Assembly (NCBI GenBank): GCA_013433145.1
Contig: CM024169.1
Span: 4,526,001-4,590,000, forward strand
DNA from: Ascaris suum
Lineage: Eukaryota; Nematoda; Chromadorea; Rhabditida; Ascarididae
Direction: 5' to 3'
Length of the DNA: 64,000 nt
The notes beneath the pieces are model-generated. The model had not been told where the DNA came from. It saw only the letters and a program-made list of their open reading frames with translations, and did no database searches. Positions 12,081-26,400 of this stretch are shown in pieces; positions within the stretch are counted from its first letter, which is position 1; each line of letters starts with the position of its first letter. A program made the position numbers and the translations under genes.

Positions 12081-15000
12081 TCAGATCGGCTTGTACAGCA
12101 GTGTGGTGACGTATTTCTTACGATAGCGATGAGTGGCCGAAAGCACCATGACGCCATCCTTGATCGAGAGCGCATATAAATGGTTGAGCATGACATGGTT
12201 CGGCTCCGGCAGCACATTCGGGTCACACTGCACGGGAGTGTCCTTGTTCAGTATTACCTGCAATGTCTCTTTGCAAAGATTTAAAGAAAAATGTTGGAGG
12301 ACCGTTCTATCGAGAGGAATCACTCCATTAAACAGTATCTTCTTATGTGAAGCCTTAAGCATACATTAAAAGACTGAGAGTTCCACATCAACTAACTGTG
12401 GGTCGGCTGTGCCGACATAGAAAGCTGACCGATAACGATGGCACGAATTTGACAGATCAACGTACGAGACGGATGGTCACGTACACACTGAACGGAGCCG
12501 AGCGCATCGCGAATGAACTGTGCAGTGCTCTTAAATGACCGCAACTTTGCTATTTTCTGCTCTTCTGGCTGACGCACACTCCATCAGATATTACGACATA
12601 ATTCTCGGATCTGGTAATTGGGAAACTGTTATTTGCTCAATAAACAGTCAAATAAACACGTCGACTTGTGCAACCTATGCCACGAGGTCGGGAAATTGCT
12701 TCGACCTTAACACACCTTGTGTAATTCTTCGCTACACCATTCTGCGGTATCAGGGTAATTTGCAATGACCACAACGAACGCATTCCTCCATTACGCTACC
12801 ATCATCATTTTGGTACCTTTAATGAAAACCCCCTCAATCACCCCACAACGACCACTTTTCTATCGTTACAATACTTGCCCACTGATGCTGCCTCGTTCAA
12901 CTGTTGTAGGTCCGTGTGCACTAATGCATTTTTCGCTATTTTTATATATGATGACAAAAACTTCTCAGAATTAGCTCAAAACTTTTACTTCAGCAGAACC
13001 TTATTGAAATGAGATAATTTCACTCTAATCTGCACCTCACTTCGTTTGATCATCGAAAACGATTTCGACAAATGGAACGATTCCAACTAATTTTTGCAAT
13101 TCATTCATATATCGATAACCTTTTAATGTCAAGAATAAAGAAGTTCGATAGAACGGAATTATCCGCCGCCTCAGACTTAGATTCGATGTCACACTGACTT
13201 AAAGTGAATATGGCATCACTACCATCGTCGAGCGACGATAAGGTGGAAAAATGCAATGGAGAGAAGTTGGTTGAAAGCATGCTTGTTGATCACAAATACT
13301 TACTTGTGCCAAAGAAAGGAAGATAAAACCGCAATTACTGATACCTCAGTTATGGATTTGGGAAGTGACAAACTGTAAAGCATTTTGCTTAACAAGCAGT
13401 CTAATAAACTAGAACGATTAAGCAGTACAGTTGCCATCGGAAAGACATCAATAACGAGGAAACCAAAACTGTCGCTGAACAGCCTGTGGCCATTCCCAAG
13501 CAGAACATTCTCTTCGAAACCTGAAGTCAAGCTAAGTTCCATGGCACCACGCTCCCCATGCTGGGCATTCTACACCTTGAGTATCATCTCATGAAGTTGA
13601 AAAAATGAAGAAAGAGTCAACCTCATTGCGCTATCGATTACTGCTATCAAAACGCGACTTTATGAATACCACAACGTTATGAAAAGCATAAAAAAGGAAG
13701 CTGCAGTTACCTGCAGAAGATGAGGAGGCAAAACAGGAGGATTCTGAGTCTTCTCGAAGTCCCTTCTATCTGGAGCTTCTTGCGTGAACTGCTTTAGTTT
13801 TTCCAATTCGCGGTCGTTGGGTGTATCATGTGAAGGTGGTTGCGCACCCGCAACACTCACCTTTCTCATCGCTTCTCCGGCATTCGACGATGCCAAATCC
13901 CGATCCAGTGCATCAAACACCTATAAAATTCACGAGTGCCCACTTAAACTTGACTTCTAGTGTTCTGAAAATGTAGAGAGAGAGTAAAAAGAGTGCTCGA
14001 AAGGAAATGATTATATAGTTCGCTTATTCAGCTGCTTTTCAACGAAGAATAAACTACGCAACCCTTCCTACCTTATAACGAACTTCGAATCCAGCGCACA
14101 TTCACCTTGTTCAAGCTATCTCCCACCAGTTTATTGAGTCGCGCCTGTATATCCGAATTGTTTGAGCTCGCATATGCTTTCTTTCTGATAATATAAGTCA
14201 TCCTCCCACTGTGGAAGAAAAAACGATTTCTAGCTTTCAGAAAGAACCTCAAATCGAGAAAAAGCAAATATTCTGCCTTTCCAGAAATCAATTAGCAAGC
14301 TTTTGCTGTTCCGATGAATTCTCTCATCGCCGAGACATAAAAGCGTGTTGAATTACCCTCCAAAGACATGAAAAATAAAATGCAGATTATTTTTTCAAAT
14401 ATGTGACTAAACAAGATCTGAGAGTTTCAAAGGACTAAAAAAACTGATCGTCAGGTCACAACGACAAACCTCGAAATCGGCTTCGTCGATTGCGATTACG
14501 TTATTCTGACTTCCGAATCGGTTGTCTGTCTTCGGGACACTCTCATCCACCATCCATTTGCCATCCACCAAATATTTATATTCGTGCTTTCCTGAAAAGA
14601 AGTGTTTCTCATAAAGTGAGACTTCATGCTACGTGTTTCCTATAAAACGCTTCGCTTTTCTATGAAGTGAGTTTTGAATAAACGGGAAAGCGCGCAAGAA
14701 AGGGGCACACGATATACGTGTTTGCAATACTTTCCTACTCTTTCTTGCAAAAGTTTGCTTTTCTGACTGATGCGAAATGACTGCAAACTCCTAACTGCGA
14801 GGGATGACTGCAAAAGAAGACTTCTAACGATGTTAAATCCACACGAGTTTCTGGCTCATTAAAGCATCTGCGACTGTTTACAAGTGTTTGCGAGTTATTG
14901 AGCCATGTTCAGAGTTGGCACAAAGAGCCAAACTATACTGCACTGCATTCCGCCATTTCGTTCTACTTGATTCAAAAAAGAAACGCTAACACAAAAACAA

Positions 15001-18000
15001 ACATACATGTGCGCAGACACTGCTCTGCTATGACGTGGTTTACACATCAGGAAAAATTTTCAAAAAACAGGAAGTGTGGCATTTGCAGAAACGCAATGTG
15101 CAGATTTAATTAGATCAAAGTTCACCTAGCAGTTTCCTCAACAGCCGAACTTAAATGTCTATTCGAGTTTGCATAAACTCTACAGTCGCAGCCTTCGCTT
15201 AAATCCCCTCCTTAACCAATAAAAAACTGAAAAAATCGGCAGAAGAGCCATTGAAATACAACACTGGGTCACTTATTATGGTCTTCGTATCTAAGATATG
15301 AGAAAATGCCACCCACGTCGCGTACCACTACAGATGCTTCTCTGTGGCAGATGTAAGCTCGCCACATACTAGACTACAAGAAGTTGCCGCTGCCTTAGAG
15401 ACTTCTTCACATGTTCTCGTTGTGCTGTAACAGCTGCATGCGAGGTCGTTTCGACGGAACATCTCAGACATAAATATAACTGCACGAGATGCGCATAACA
15501 CGTTTCGTGTCAAAAGCAAAAAAGCCAAATGCTGTTTTCATGTGCTTGGGCGAAGAACAAAATGTACTAATCGACGTGGCGCAAATGTTTTCAAGTGCAC
15601 GTTTCTGGGTCAATACAGTCTGGCGATGTGACCAACCAAAAGCAGAGCGGGGAAGTGAAGAACTGGCGGTCCGCTATTCAATTTTGCAAAGCAGAAATTT
15701 GGATCCTACTGGCTAACATCGTGAGAGAAGCTGCGTTGTAGGCAGCCAGTGTAACATCCATACTGCCGATAGCAGAGCAGATTTCGAGAAATAGTAATAA
15801 ACGTCGAAGAGTGGTGCATAACATCAGAAATAGTATTGGGAACTCACCTTGAGGGAGATTTATGATGGTGGTAAAATCGGAGGTGGATTTGCATAAAGGG
15901 ATCTTCCTCCTCCAGCCATCCCATGAACCGGACACATAAACGGCCTTTGTCTGGCTGCCGCCGTGCCATTTAAACACCACCGGATATTCATTCGCTTCAG
16001 TGAATTGGATACTAGGCGTTGAGCACGACCCATCGCTTTTGGCTATCTTCACCTGCATTTAATCATTTCATTTATTCTACAGTCTCACTCACATAATAAA
16101 TTTAGCTCCTTCCCATAATCAAAGCACTGTTTCAGCTACTGCCTTTCACCGGCGAAGAATCGGCAGTGTGTACTATAACACGCTGAGGCGAATTACGAGA
16201 CTATGAAAAAACCGATGAAAGGGAGAACGAGAAAGAAAATGAGAGAGAGGGGGGAGAGGGAGGGGGAGGGGAGAGGGAGAGGGAGAGGGAGAGGAAGAGA
16301 GAGGGGGAGGGAGATGGAAAGGGAGAGGAAGCTATAGAGATAATAAAAATTGAGGGTATTCCATCCACTCTACTAAGCAACCTCTTGCTTGCAACGCAAC
16401 GAATGCGATAACATATAGCACATCCTTCTTTGCAACCACAGAGCTTACAGCGTCCACAACTTTTTCAAAACAGACGTATATTCGATAGCACAGGAAAGGA
16501 TGGGTAGTTGATGTGTTTCACAGCTTCAGAACAGATTCCCATAATTTAATTAGCAAATAAGGGGGATTCCAGTAGACAAGAAATGGCCTTAGCGTGTTCC
16601 AGTTCGACGCGCGGATACAATTCGAGGTGCGAGGGTTACGTTCGCCGCACATTTCACAGTGTTCGCGAGCGACCCTCCGAAAGGTGTTATAATTGCAGCG
16701 AACCGCAACTTGCAGGATGGGCTTATAAGCGCCAAAACACTCTGTTAAATTGCTTTATTAAATTGCTTTAAATCGTGAAGCGCTAAATTGCTCACGCTGA
16801 ATGAAAAAACTTCTATAAAGAGTGCATTTGAAAGAATAATAAAATGATATCAGAGAACTAAAGGGAAAGGGACTATAGATTGGTTAGAAAAAACAAACTT
16901 CGAGGAACAACAATGAAGAATTAACCGCACAAAATCTTCCCGGTAGCGATCTGATTAGGGAAATAATCACCGTTTCCGCTATAATCATACAAAAAATGCG
17001 TCATGAAATTTCTCAGCACGCATACCTAATGAAATAACATCGTAGACTTCTTACCGTACTACGCAACTGTACATAAACTCAGCTGCATCCAAGCAATGGT
17101 TAGTGGGCCAAGGGTGAGTTCGGGCAATGTCACTACCTCCAACGACATATTCCTGAGCACAAATTTCATGAATGCTCCCCATTTTCAGGTCTACGAGTTG
17201 AAAACGCTTAAGACTTAAATATGCGCATTCATAAGTTTCAAGTCAAAGTCAAACAAGGAACGGAAAGCATGCTCAAAGAAGCGAATCTAAAAATTACTTG
17301 GTTATTTTTGCACAACGATTATATGCAAATGCTAGCTCTTCATAGTCCTTTCCCTTCTATTTATAACAAATGTATTTAGTGCCTTTATATTCTCGCCTAT
17401 CACCACATTCACTCCACTCAACATCAATTTATTCTGAGAGTACTGGTGGAGCACTTATATGTGTCTATTTACGTGCACAATTCTGCTCTTTTAGTGCGCC
17501 GATGAGGACTTTATGAATGGAAGCGTCGGCACAGCAGACAAGCTGAACGCTGTTCATATAACACCACACCTGCAGCAAGATGCACCTTAACTCTCCATAT
17601 CTTCGAAACTCGTCGCCGATCAAAAGAAACACATCAACCTGGCTGCCTCTCTGCACTGTCCCCTCAATGCAGCTCATAAGAAACACATGACACCTTAAAC
17701 TCACATATTCACCATGTGACTCACAGCTCATTTTAATAAATCACATGTGCTAAACTAGAGGAGGAAAAGCACCGAGAACGATGATATGAAAATCCTACCT
17801 GCAGCGATCGTTCTCCCATAAATAAACGTGCACAGCGTCGCCGTTGCTTTGCCAGCGCGCGTTAAGCGTGCGGGTGTGCTCACCGTATATCACGCGCCTG
17901 TTCTCAGCATAGTTTTTTTCTGTGCGCCACGACACGCGCTGCCTCACACATTCCCATTCAAAGCCATATATATATATACACACATACAGATTAAACCACA

Positions 18001-21000
18001 GACCAGGCAACTTCGCGCTTGTTCAGTTGATTGTCGCGCATCATGTAGATGCACAGACACACAGACATACGCAGACAACGACAGCAATTTGAATAGTCCT
18101 TGGTGTCAACATCCTCCTTCTTTTAGGCTTTTGTGATATTCCACACGTCAAGAAAAAGCAAAGGCATGCATTATCGACGCCCACACATAAGAGCGCACAC
18201 TTCACGTGGCGTAGGGTAGCGTCATGCCGCATTGTTAGGACAGACATGCGAGCGATGACGCTCTTGAAATGCACGTTGCTCCATCAACGACGCAACCAGC
18301 GCATCGACCACTGTGGGATGCCCTTGGGGGATATAATAATATCGTTTAGCAGCGAGCTTCCACTATGACAAAGGTCTCTTTACTAGACCTAAGAAACAAC
18401 CGAATTAAAAAAACCATAACTTCTGTAAATGAAATCGTACACCATCGGGCCGAATATTCAGAAGCGATTGTAATGTGATCTCATTGTTGCATATTATAAT
18501 AACTGCCAGAGCTCAGTAAATCAAAAGTAATCATTTGAGTGGTAAATCAAAACGTTGCGAGGAGCAAAAATATAATTAACTGAACTGTTTTATTTTTTAT
18601 TAATGACAAATCACGTATAAAATGGCAATGTTTACTGCTAGATCAGTTGAAGCCGTCCAATTTTCTAATCTAGGCCTATAAAACTTAATGGCCATATCCC
18701 CGGCTAAGCCATAAACGGGGATGAAAAATTCACAAAAATTTAGGCTTCCTCTCTTCAGAGAGCCAAATTCCACAACACAGATGAAACATATTCGCCTGGA
18801 TGAAGTGGTAAAGATCACTTGTTGAACAACCGATAATCTAGGCTGCAAACTGCGCTTTTATGTTTCTTTGCATTCTCTGAACAGGTTTTCGGATAGCTAA
18901 TGATTAACTATGCAACAGAAAATCGATAAACCTTTACTATACGATGTGGTCACAATGAAAGAGCAATAGCTATCGCCTCGTATTCATATTTCCCCCCCCC
19001 CCCCCCCCACTACTGTTTTCTTTAACAGCTGCACTTGGTGACTGATGCCTCAAGAAGTGTACATCAATTCCCACTAAGGTCAGTGCCACACTGTTAGGAA
19101 TGGCTTAAAATTCTCGAACAAGTAATTTTTAAAGCAACGACAGTCGCTTTAAAAATTGCTTATCCAAAAATTTTCGCGAGCGGAGCTGACATCGCGCCAA
19201 TGATTTCTAACAGAAATGTTCGCAGAAAAAAAGAAGAGCACCTGAGAGAAGGTTCGGAGAATGAGACAACGTGTAATATGAGAGAGGCCTTCTTTAGCTG
19301 CGCTAATATTGGACACATTACTCACGACGAAACCGGGCAAACTCCGACTACTCGCAATGTTTAATTTACTCTTTACAGATGTTTTCATACCTCCGTTAAT
19401 GTCACCTGTGACCTTTTTTCCTCCTTTATAGTGCTCGTATATTCCAGCAATGAGCATACACTGAACAAATAAATCGTTAAACTACTGCTAGCCAACATTT
19501 CAAAAATCACTGTCATATTCGTTGACACTTGCGCCTAATTTTGTTTCAAATTTTACGAGTTTAGAGAATGCATGATGAAAAAGAATATCAGAAAAACAAA
19601 AGGATATCCGTCCGAGATCGACGCGTTTCTGAATTTTCAAAGACAGCGATTATATCCCACGATGACCATACAATTTAAGCGGATAAGGACACTGATTAAT
19701 AATTATCAATTTCTTCGCATCTACATTCTCCAGAAAGCACCATCGGAAACGAATATTTCAATAAGTACATTTGGGAGATCGTTGTGAAACGATCCGATGA
19801 AACTATCCCAGAACTTTAAACGGTCGAATTGGAAAGGATTGATGAGGAGGGAGTTGTGAGTAAGGATTTGCACAAGCCTGGATTAGATCCAATTAAATAT
19901 AGATTGCGTGCGATAAGAAATAAACATACTATTTTTTTAAATGTAAATCGCAGTCAGCTGTAGGACGACACACCGTTATTTATGCTCTTCTTTTGGGCTC
20001 GGGATCTATGATGAAAACAAATATTTCGTGCAAACAACGCACGAACGATTATTGCGTGAACAAAATGAATAGCGACGTCATCTACAAAACACCATTTCCA
20101 TCCAAGCCTAATACTTATTCAAAAACACGTCACCGCGGAGTCATAATTATGGATGCCCATATGTTGGAAAAAAACCTCCCGGGATGATGACCACTGTTTA
20201 AGGATATCAGACTGTCTTAGCTGTTATAAACTAAGAAGCATCTGCGACTGTCTTCAATGACGTTTGTCCTTCTGTACGCATAACAGAATAAAGGGTGTGC
20301 CGCAACACACCTCTTCCATACTTGATTCCACATCTCAATCGATTTCATCTCATTGCTAATAAGCACCTTATAACTGTCGGATTGTGGCTTGAAGTGCAAC
20401 CCTCGCTTACAAAAATACTGCACGCAAAATCACTCATTTCCGCATGTAACTGGCAAACAAATACTACTAGCATAAGCCATGTATCATGCACAAAAGTCTT
20501 TCCTGTAAGAGGGGCAACCAGCTTTTAAAGCAATCATCCATTGCTAACATGCAGGAATCAACGTTTCGGCCACATTCAACGATCCCAAAAACGTCTAAAA
20601 ATTTAAGCAGAAAACTGAACATTTCTTACATTGTGCAGATGGGAAAAACACTCTTTGAGATTCAAAAATTATTATTATTTTCTTGACGCTTACGAGCACA
20701 AAATTCTTCTTACTCCCTCCAACCACCCCTATAGAAAGAACTCTTGAAAGAACTCACAACTCCGACGGGAGCAGAAGATTTTTACCTCTAACGGCTCAAA
20801 AGATTTCCTCCATCCGCATAAGGCGCAATTCTCAAGGCTGCGATCAGAACAACTGCTTACCTTGTGTAGAGCAGCAACTTGTGGACAGTGCAGAATACTC
20901 GAGCTTGTGACGAAGGAACATACGCTTCTAGTATCAGAATGGATGTACTATTATGATTTGACATTATTACGTGGGATAATCGACTTAAACAAGCAGATCA

Positions 21001-23481
21001 TTTACCTGATCATTACTTGTAGCGTGGCAAGGACAACCTCAAATAGTTCACGTATATATGTGAAGAAATTTAAGATTGCAGCAGAAAAAAAAAGGTGAGG
21101 AAAATATCAAAAAAAAAACAACCTTTCCAAGCAATTCGCTTCTCGACATATTGCGAGCAGTTAAAGTCGATCTATTTATTACAATTTACAGAACTGCAGC
21201 CGTTACAGTGATTGAACGCAACATCAGACAGCCTTGTATTAGTGAAAATGAAAACGAGTTTTGCGCAAAACGCCATTCTAACGATGCCTCATAGAGCTGT
21301 CGCTGACTTTTCAGCGTGCCAATGTGAAATCATCAAAGAACACACAATTGCTTCAACTCTAAGATTGCTGTGAACAGAAAGAATCGAGAATGGAATCGTT
21401 CAGGAATCCGTTTGCAAATATTCACACGTCTCTCAGTCAAAATATTCTCTGAATCCATTCATGTTCTAAACGATAATACATCTTCAGATTAGAAGTATTC
21501 CGCTCATTATACATTCCCTATGAATTGTACCGCCGATTTTGAAAGACGGGACCATTCCACTGTCAAAAAGCTTTCGACAACTGACACACTACAGAGCACT
21601 AAACATTTCAGACCATTGCAAATAGCAAGAAGTCGTAGTGAGAGCTTAAAATACTGCGATTTTTACAACACATTACTTTATTCAAGAAGACGTTCGGATC
21701 GCTTCTTTAAAGTGGTATTGAGGTTTCGCAGCAATCATTAATGAATTAACGACGACTATAAATGATCGAACAGAATAGCAGAAAGCGGAATGAGTGAGCG
21801 GAAAGAATTCGCCTCGCTGGACCCGATCACTCGTACTCCTTCGCTAGCGTCGCATTACCGCACGAATATACTACAACCTGCTCTCTTAACATCTGCATCT
21901 ATATAAGCGTCAGAGCACTGCACATACATCTGGTTGCTCGAAACCACCTAAGATGATTTGTTTTAAAAATGCAACCTTTCGCTTCCCATATATCCTAGAC
22001 ACCAATTTCCACTAGCAAAATGTTTCCGACCGCAAATGAGTTCCGTAAATGGAGAATATTTGCACAGAAACAAGAAGAAGAGCTCATTAAGGAGCCAAAC
22101 CAACATACTTTTTGCACCTCAGTCCCGCAACTGAACTAACTAAATATCCACAAACAGTGATAAACAAATAATATAACGATGGGAGTCCTCAGCCAAAAAA
22201 CGCTCTTGCTCGCATCAGTGATATATCAAGAAACCTGTCAAAGCAGAAGGAGAAGGGGTGGACGGAAGCGGCTATCGATATTGTTATCACCAAGTTTCAA
22301 TCTCGCCTTAGCCACTGGTATTCCTTTTTTTATCGCCTAATGTTTCTGGAACGAGGCATGGATGCGATTTTACATCGTCCACCACCCCTTTCTGTCGACG
22401 CCTTTTGTCTAATCGATTGCAAACAAGCTGACCTTCAAATTTTAAAGCAATTATAGGTATCAAAAAACCTAGGCAGAAGATGGTTAACAGGAAGAAGGTC
22501 AGAGATAGTATCCTTCACGCAACCGCTTTCGTGACCTGCGAAGTGAGGATATCGGGCAGTCAGACGTGCACATGCACGCATATGTTCAAGAACATAGCGG
22601 CAGATGTTTCTGTAACAATTTGGAAGAGTGTGCGGAAACTATATTTGCAACTGGCAGAGAGTTAAAACCTGCAGCAAGGGAGCATTCATTCTGTTGCGAC
22701 ACCGCCGCATCAAGCGACGCCCACATCTCAGCAATCCACGATTTCCTGCATTTCGTAATCATTGCTTATTACTTTCCCTAAGTTGAGGTGCATGATAAAA
22801 AAAGCTTTATGTTCCGCGCATTACAAAAGGCGCAGACACGCTTTCACGGTTTCTCTCGCATAATGAGCATATATAATGCGGCGCAGAGCTCCAAGCCCAA
22901 TGAAAAAATGATGTTATTTTGGCATTCGCACCAGCTGCCTGAATGTGTACGATCTCTCAACAGAGTTCGTAAGGTTCAAGTAACTGGAGCAAAGCGACCA
23001 CCCGATTACGACCAACAGCCACGGCCAATGTTCAGCTCTATGCCCCTACCTATGTTTGATTTTGAATCATCCACTACCCCATAATCTATCGACTGAAACA
23101 AGTGGCGAATATAAAAATAAGGCTGTCGAAGCGGCTGGAAGGGACAAAGCAATACATCCATTTCTGAATTTAAAGGTGTGCAAAATATTTCTTAAGCAGC
23201 ACAGAAATCAGCACTCATTCATTCAGCTGCTGTTTCCGGCTTGGCGAGTGCGTAAAGATTTATCAGGGAGAATCGACTTGCGAGATGAAAGCAATAAGAC
23301 AAAAATGCGAGGAAGGAGGGCCACAATGAAAAGGAAGTATGCTAACCTGCACAGGGCAGCCGTCTTCGGTGACCGAACCTGCTGTGACAGGCGTCGATGC
23401 GCTGCCACTCCACATTCTCATGCGCTGCTGACCGTCGCCGGTGCGTTCTCGCTTATGCAGCGCACCTTGATTATTGCCCAT
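12081..23481 (-). CDS. aakb: AMP-activated protein kinase regulatory beta subunit
   Basis: Scaffold subunit of the AMPK heterotrimer, the cytosolic energy sensor; it holds alpha and gamma together and binds glycogen. Five exons, minus strand: 23481-23347, 16052-15848, 14591-14470, 13920-13711, 12257-12081, giving 282 aa (relatives about 270). All junctions are in phase. Exon 1 begins MGNNQGALHKRERTG, so Gly2 fits N-myristoylation as in other AMPK beta chains. Residues about 68-150 form the CBM48 glycogen-binding module (VVFKWHGG, SGSWDGW, EYKYLVDGKW). W92, K119, W126 and N143/N144 match the ligand-contacting W100, K126, W133 and N150 of mammalian beta1, and S101 matches Ser108. Residues 218-282 are the alpha/gamma-binding C-terminus (LPPHLLQVILNKD, LPEPNHVMLNHLYALS), ending KYVTTLLYKPI. 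A TTTGATCAG 20 nt before the ATG could be a trans-splice acceptor. A minus-strand AATGAA (plus 12032-12037), about 45 nt past the TGA, may be the poly(A) signal. Which C. elegans paralogue (aakb-1 or aakb-2) it matches is not settled. Confidence 0.93.
16241..16330. repeat. GA-rich low-complexity tract
   Basis: About 90 bp of GAGAGG/GGGAGA repeats on the + strand, hence a long CT tract on the AMPK beta coding strand. It sits in intron 1 roughly 190 nt upstream of exon 2, so in RNA it is a polypyrimidine stretch ahead of that acceptor. Confidence 0.85.
18992..19008. repeat. Poly-C tract (17 C)
   Basis: The longest homopolymer C run in the window, inside AMPK beta intron 1. The transcribed RNA of that gene would carry it as G17, which can form a G-quadruplex. 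Confidence 0.9.
19120..19161. repeat. 16-bp hairpin with 10-nt loop in AMPK beta intron 1
   Basis: Arms 19120-19135 (AAGTAATTTTTAAAGC) and 19146-19161 pair fully except for one position that would be a G-U wobble in + strand RNA. The loop is AACGACAGTC. Unlike the other hairpins it is AT-rich, so chance is more likely. Confidence 0.65.
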
Positions 23482-26400
23482 CTCGCCCCCTAAGCGATCA
23501 TCTGATCAAACGAGCACCTCTCCTTTGCCAACGCCACTTAGCTGACCTACGAAGGTGACCTTATTCAATGAACTCTGCAATAAGCAAACATTTCGATTCT
23601 ACTCACGTTCGCATCCAACAATTCGATATGTACCTTTCACAAATGACCGCTTCATATCCATAGAACCAAGCAATCATCAATAAGAGCCTTTAAGGATTAA
23701 ATGTTATACTACTGTTATTCCTCAACAAATTCTTTCGACAAGAAAAATGGCACTCCTTTAATAATCTAATCAAAAATTGACGGCAATTTATAGCTCTCCA
23801 AGAATTCTTTCAAATTTTACGGTGATGTGGCATCCATTACATCAATTGTATAAAGTAAAATGCCCAACACATTACGGGCGTCTATCTCTTATTCTGTCCC
23901 TATCTTTGCAATGTCGTTTCGACTACTGCCGCTCACATGAATGCTATCGAGGATTGCGAAATCAATTTTTTAAAAAGTGGAGGCTGTGAAAACACGACCG
24001 ATATGCACCACTGCTCGACGCATTATTATACCGCGACTGCAAAATACATCTGTAAGCGGATGCAGAATATCGTAATATTCGATTACAGTGCAAAGCTCTA
24101 CGGGTAACGTTCAAGAGAATGCATGTAACTATAAGAACCGTATAGACATCACCTCACCTGAACTAGACCAATTTCGGTAACGTCACGGTCTAGCGGTACC
24201 ATTGCAAAGCTTTACCTCTGACATCTGAATCAAATACAGCGTGCTCTTTTCCGATTTACCAATTAAGCTTCAAGAGAGAAGAATAAATGGATTTCTCATA
24301 GCAGCGGCTAGGTCATACGTAACAAACATGCAAATGCCCCACATCAACTTAGCACACGTTTATTGGCAGTTGAGTCCCTTAAACGAACTTGTGCTTTTCT
24401 TCAACTTGCAAATTTTTATGGCGACATAACTCCATTCTTTTTAAAGTCGGCTCCTCACAAATATATTTCTCCATGCATATTTATGTACTTTAAAAACCCT
24501 CTTTAGGACAAGCAGCCGATGCAAACCCGCACCTTCTAAAACACAGTGCGAAAGCAGACAAGACGTTTGCGGCCTGTTGAAATACTTGATTACAACGTGT
24601 CTACAGAAATTCTGTGATGCTTTTGATGCGAATACAGAGTGGGATACAGTGGTGGCGAAATTCAAGGATCCCATGAACGCTCCACTTCTAGCTCATCAAC
24701 GTTTTATTGGCATTATATTTAGGTGTGGGTTAAATTTACTCTCGACTCCGATTGCAACCAGGGACAGGACCTCATTTAATCCATGGTTATATGAAGATCA
24801 TTTAGACCTGATCTCGTTTCTGGTTACGATCAGACTCCTAAGACTTAAATCTAGGCTGATCCATCAACTGGAATGATTTTTGAACAATAGCCACCTCTCG
24901 TTGAATTGGTCGATGAAGGTAAGTGGAGTGACTGTGTGGTTCGCATTTGAATTCCAATAAACTTAATTAATAAATCTGAATAAGCGGCTGCTAAACAGAG
25001 TAAGCTAAGCAGATTAAAGTTTTCGCTTTCATTCAGTTGAAATCACGGTGCACAGCAAACTTGAGGTGACTAAATTCGCCTAAAGCTGCTGTGGAGTCTT
25101 TAAACAAATAATCATCACAAACGCTTCCAAAATGTTTTGTTGCAATAAACGAGCGCTGAAAAATTAACGTCAGCGAGAAATGGTATGGCACCGGCAGCTG
25201 ACCTTTTACAACAGAAGCAGTTTTATCCCAATATCTCCTCCCTCACTCTTTTGTAGGCTTTAAGTATTCATACGGTTTATGCTCAACACTACGATGCTCT
25301 TTAAACGTGGTATATGGAAATGAAAACGTCAAAGATTCGTTGCGAACAGAGGAAATGGAGACGACAGCGATAACTCGGTGATCAACTCAATATGTCAAAA
25401 AATCGAGGATCAAACCTAGGTAACTTGCATGATAGGCGATTTTGTATTCGGGCTATCTCACCAACCAGTTTCATTAATTAACAACAAATCAAAAATTCCA
25501 GAAAAAATAATGCGTTCATGTTTTAGTTAACTCGAGTGTCTGCGCGAATCTTTTATAAAAGAACCGCTTTTGCTGCAACCCAGGCGGCACCACTCAAAAA
25601 TAACTAGTACAGACAACGTGCAAATTTCCTTTCAACTTTAAATTTCCAGAACTTGAAAAAAACAAGTGAGGTACAAAAGGTGATCCTATGATGAGCATTA
25701 TAACCACAAGCTTTTTACAATTCTAGCTGCAATGGTATCCATGTTGAAACTGTCCGCCAGGCAGACAAACATACACATACATACGCACAGACACGATATC
25801 GTCATGAGTTTGTGCAAAGAAATTCAAAAAAAAAAATGCAAAAAACACAAAAATCGACGCAGAAAAGAAGAGACGTAACAATTCAAGACGCCTCGAGATT
25901 GATTCTTGCGCGATACTGGTTTCAGCAAGCGCCTCACGAGCATAGTTAGCTGTGGCATGCAATCGCAGTACAGATTTTTAAAAACGTATCACATCTGTAT
26001 ATCGAAATACACCGTAAAGTAGAAAGCACAACCCCCGAGTCTTAGATACATCCTGTTTTCTGAGGAAATAATGTCATCGTGAATTTTTATCCTCGTATAA
26101 CTGAGTTTTCATAGGTGAAAGGTAACAGCGGTAGAGACTGATTTTGGAGTTTGTCTATGAATGTATCTAAGTGCTTCATATTAGTACAGTTTAAGTCCAC
26201 AGTAAAATTGACATATAATGCGAAACAGCTGAGTTCAAGCATCGAAATTCAATTGCGACGGTTCGCTTAGACAGGACAATCATCCAAAAAAGTGAGATCC
26301 TTGGCCAAAATTAACTCACTCGTGAAAAAAAAAACCGATCAAACCATAACAGATAACAACCAACTCAGGTGGTGTGTCGCCGAGTGGACATCCATGGAGA

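Noticed and set aside
23056..23493. 145-codon + strand ORF
   Set aside because: Its second half lies opposite AMPK beta exon 1 and is open because that exon is coding on the other strand. The peptide shows no recognisable family.
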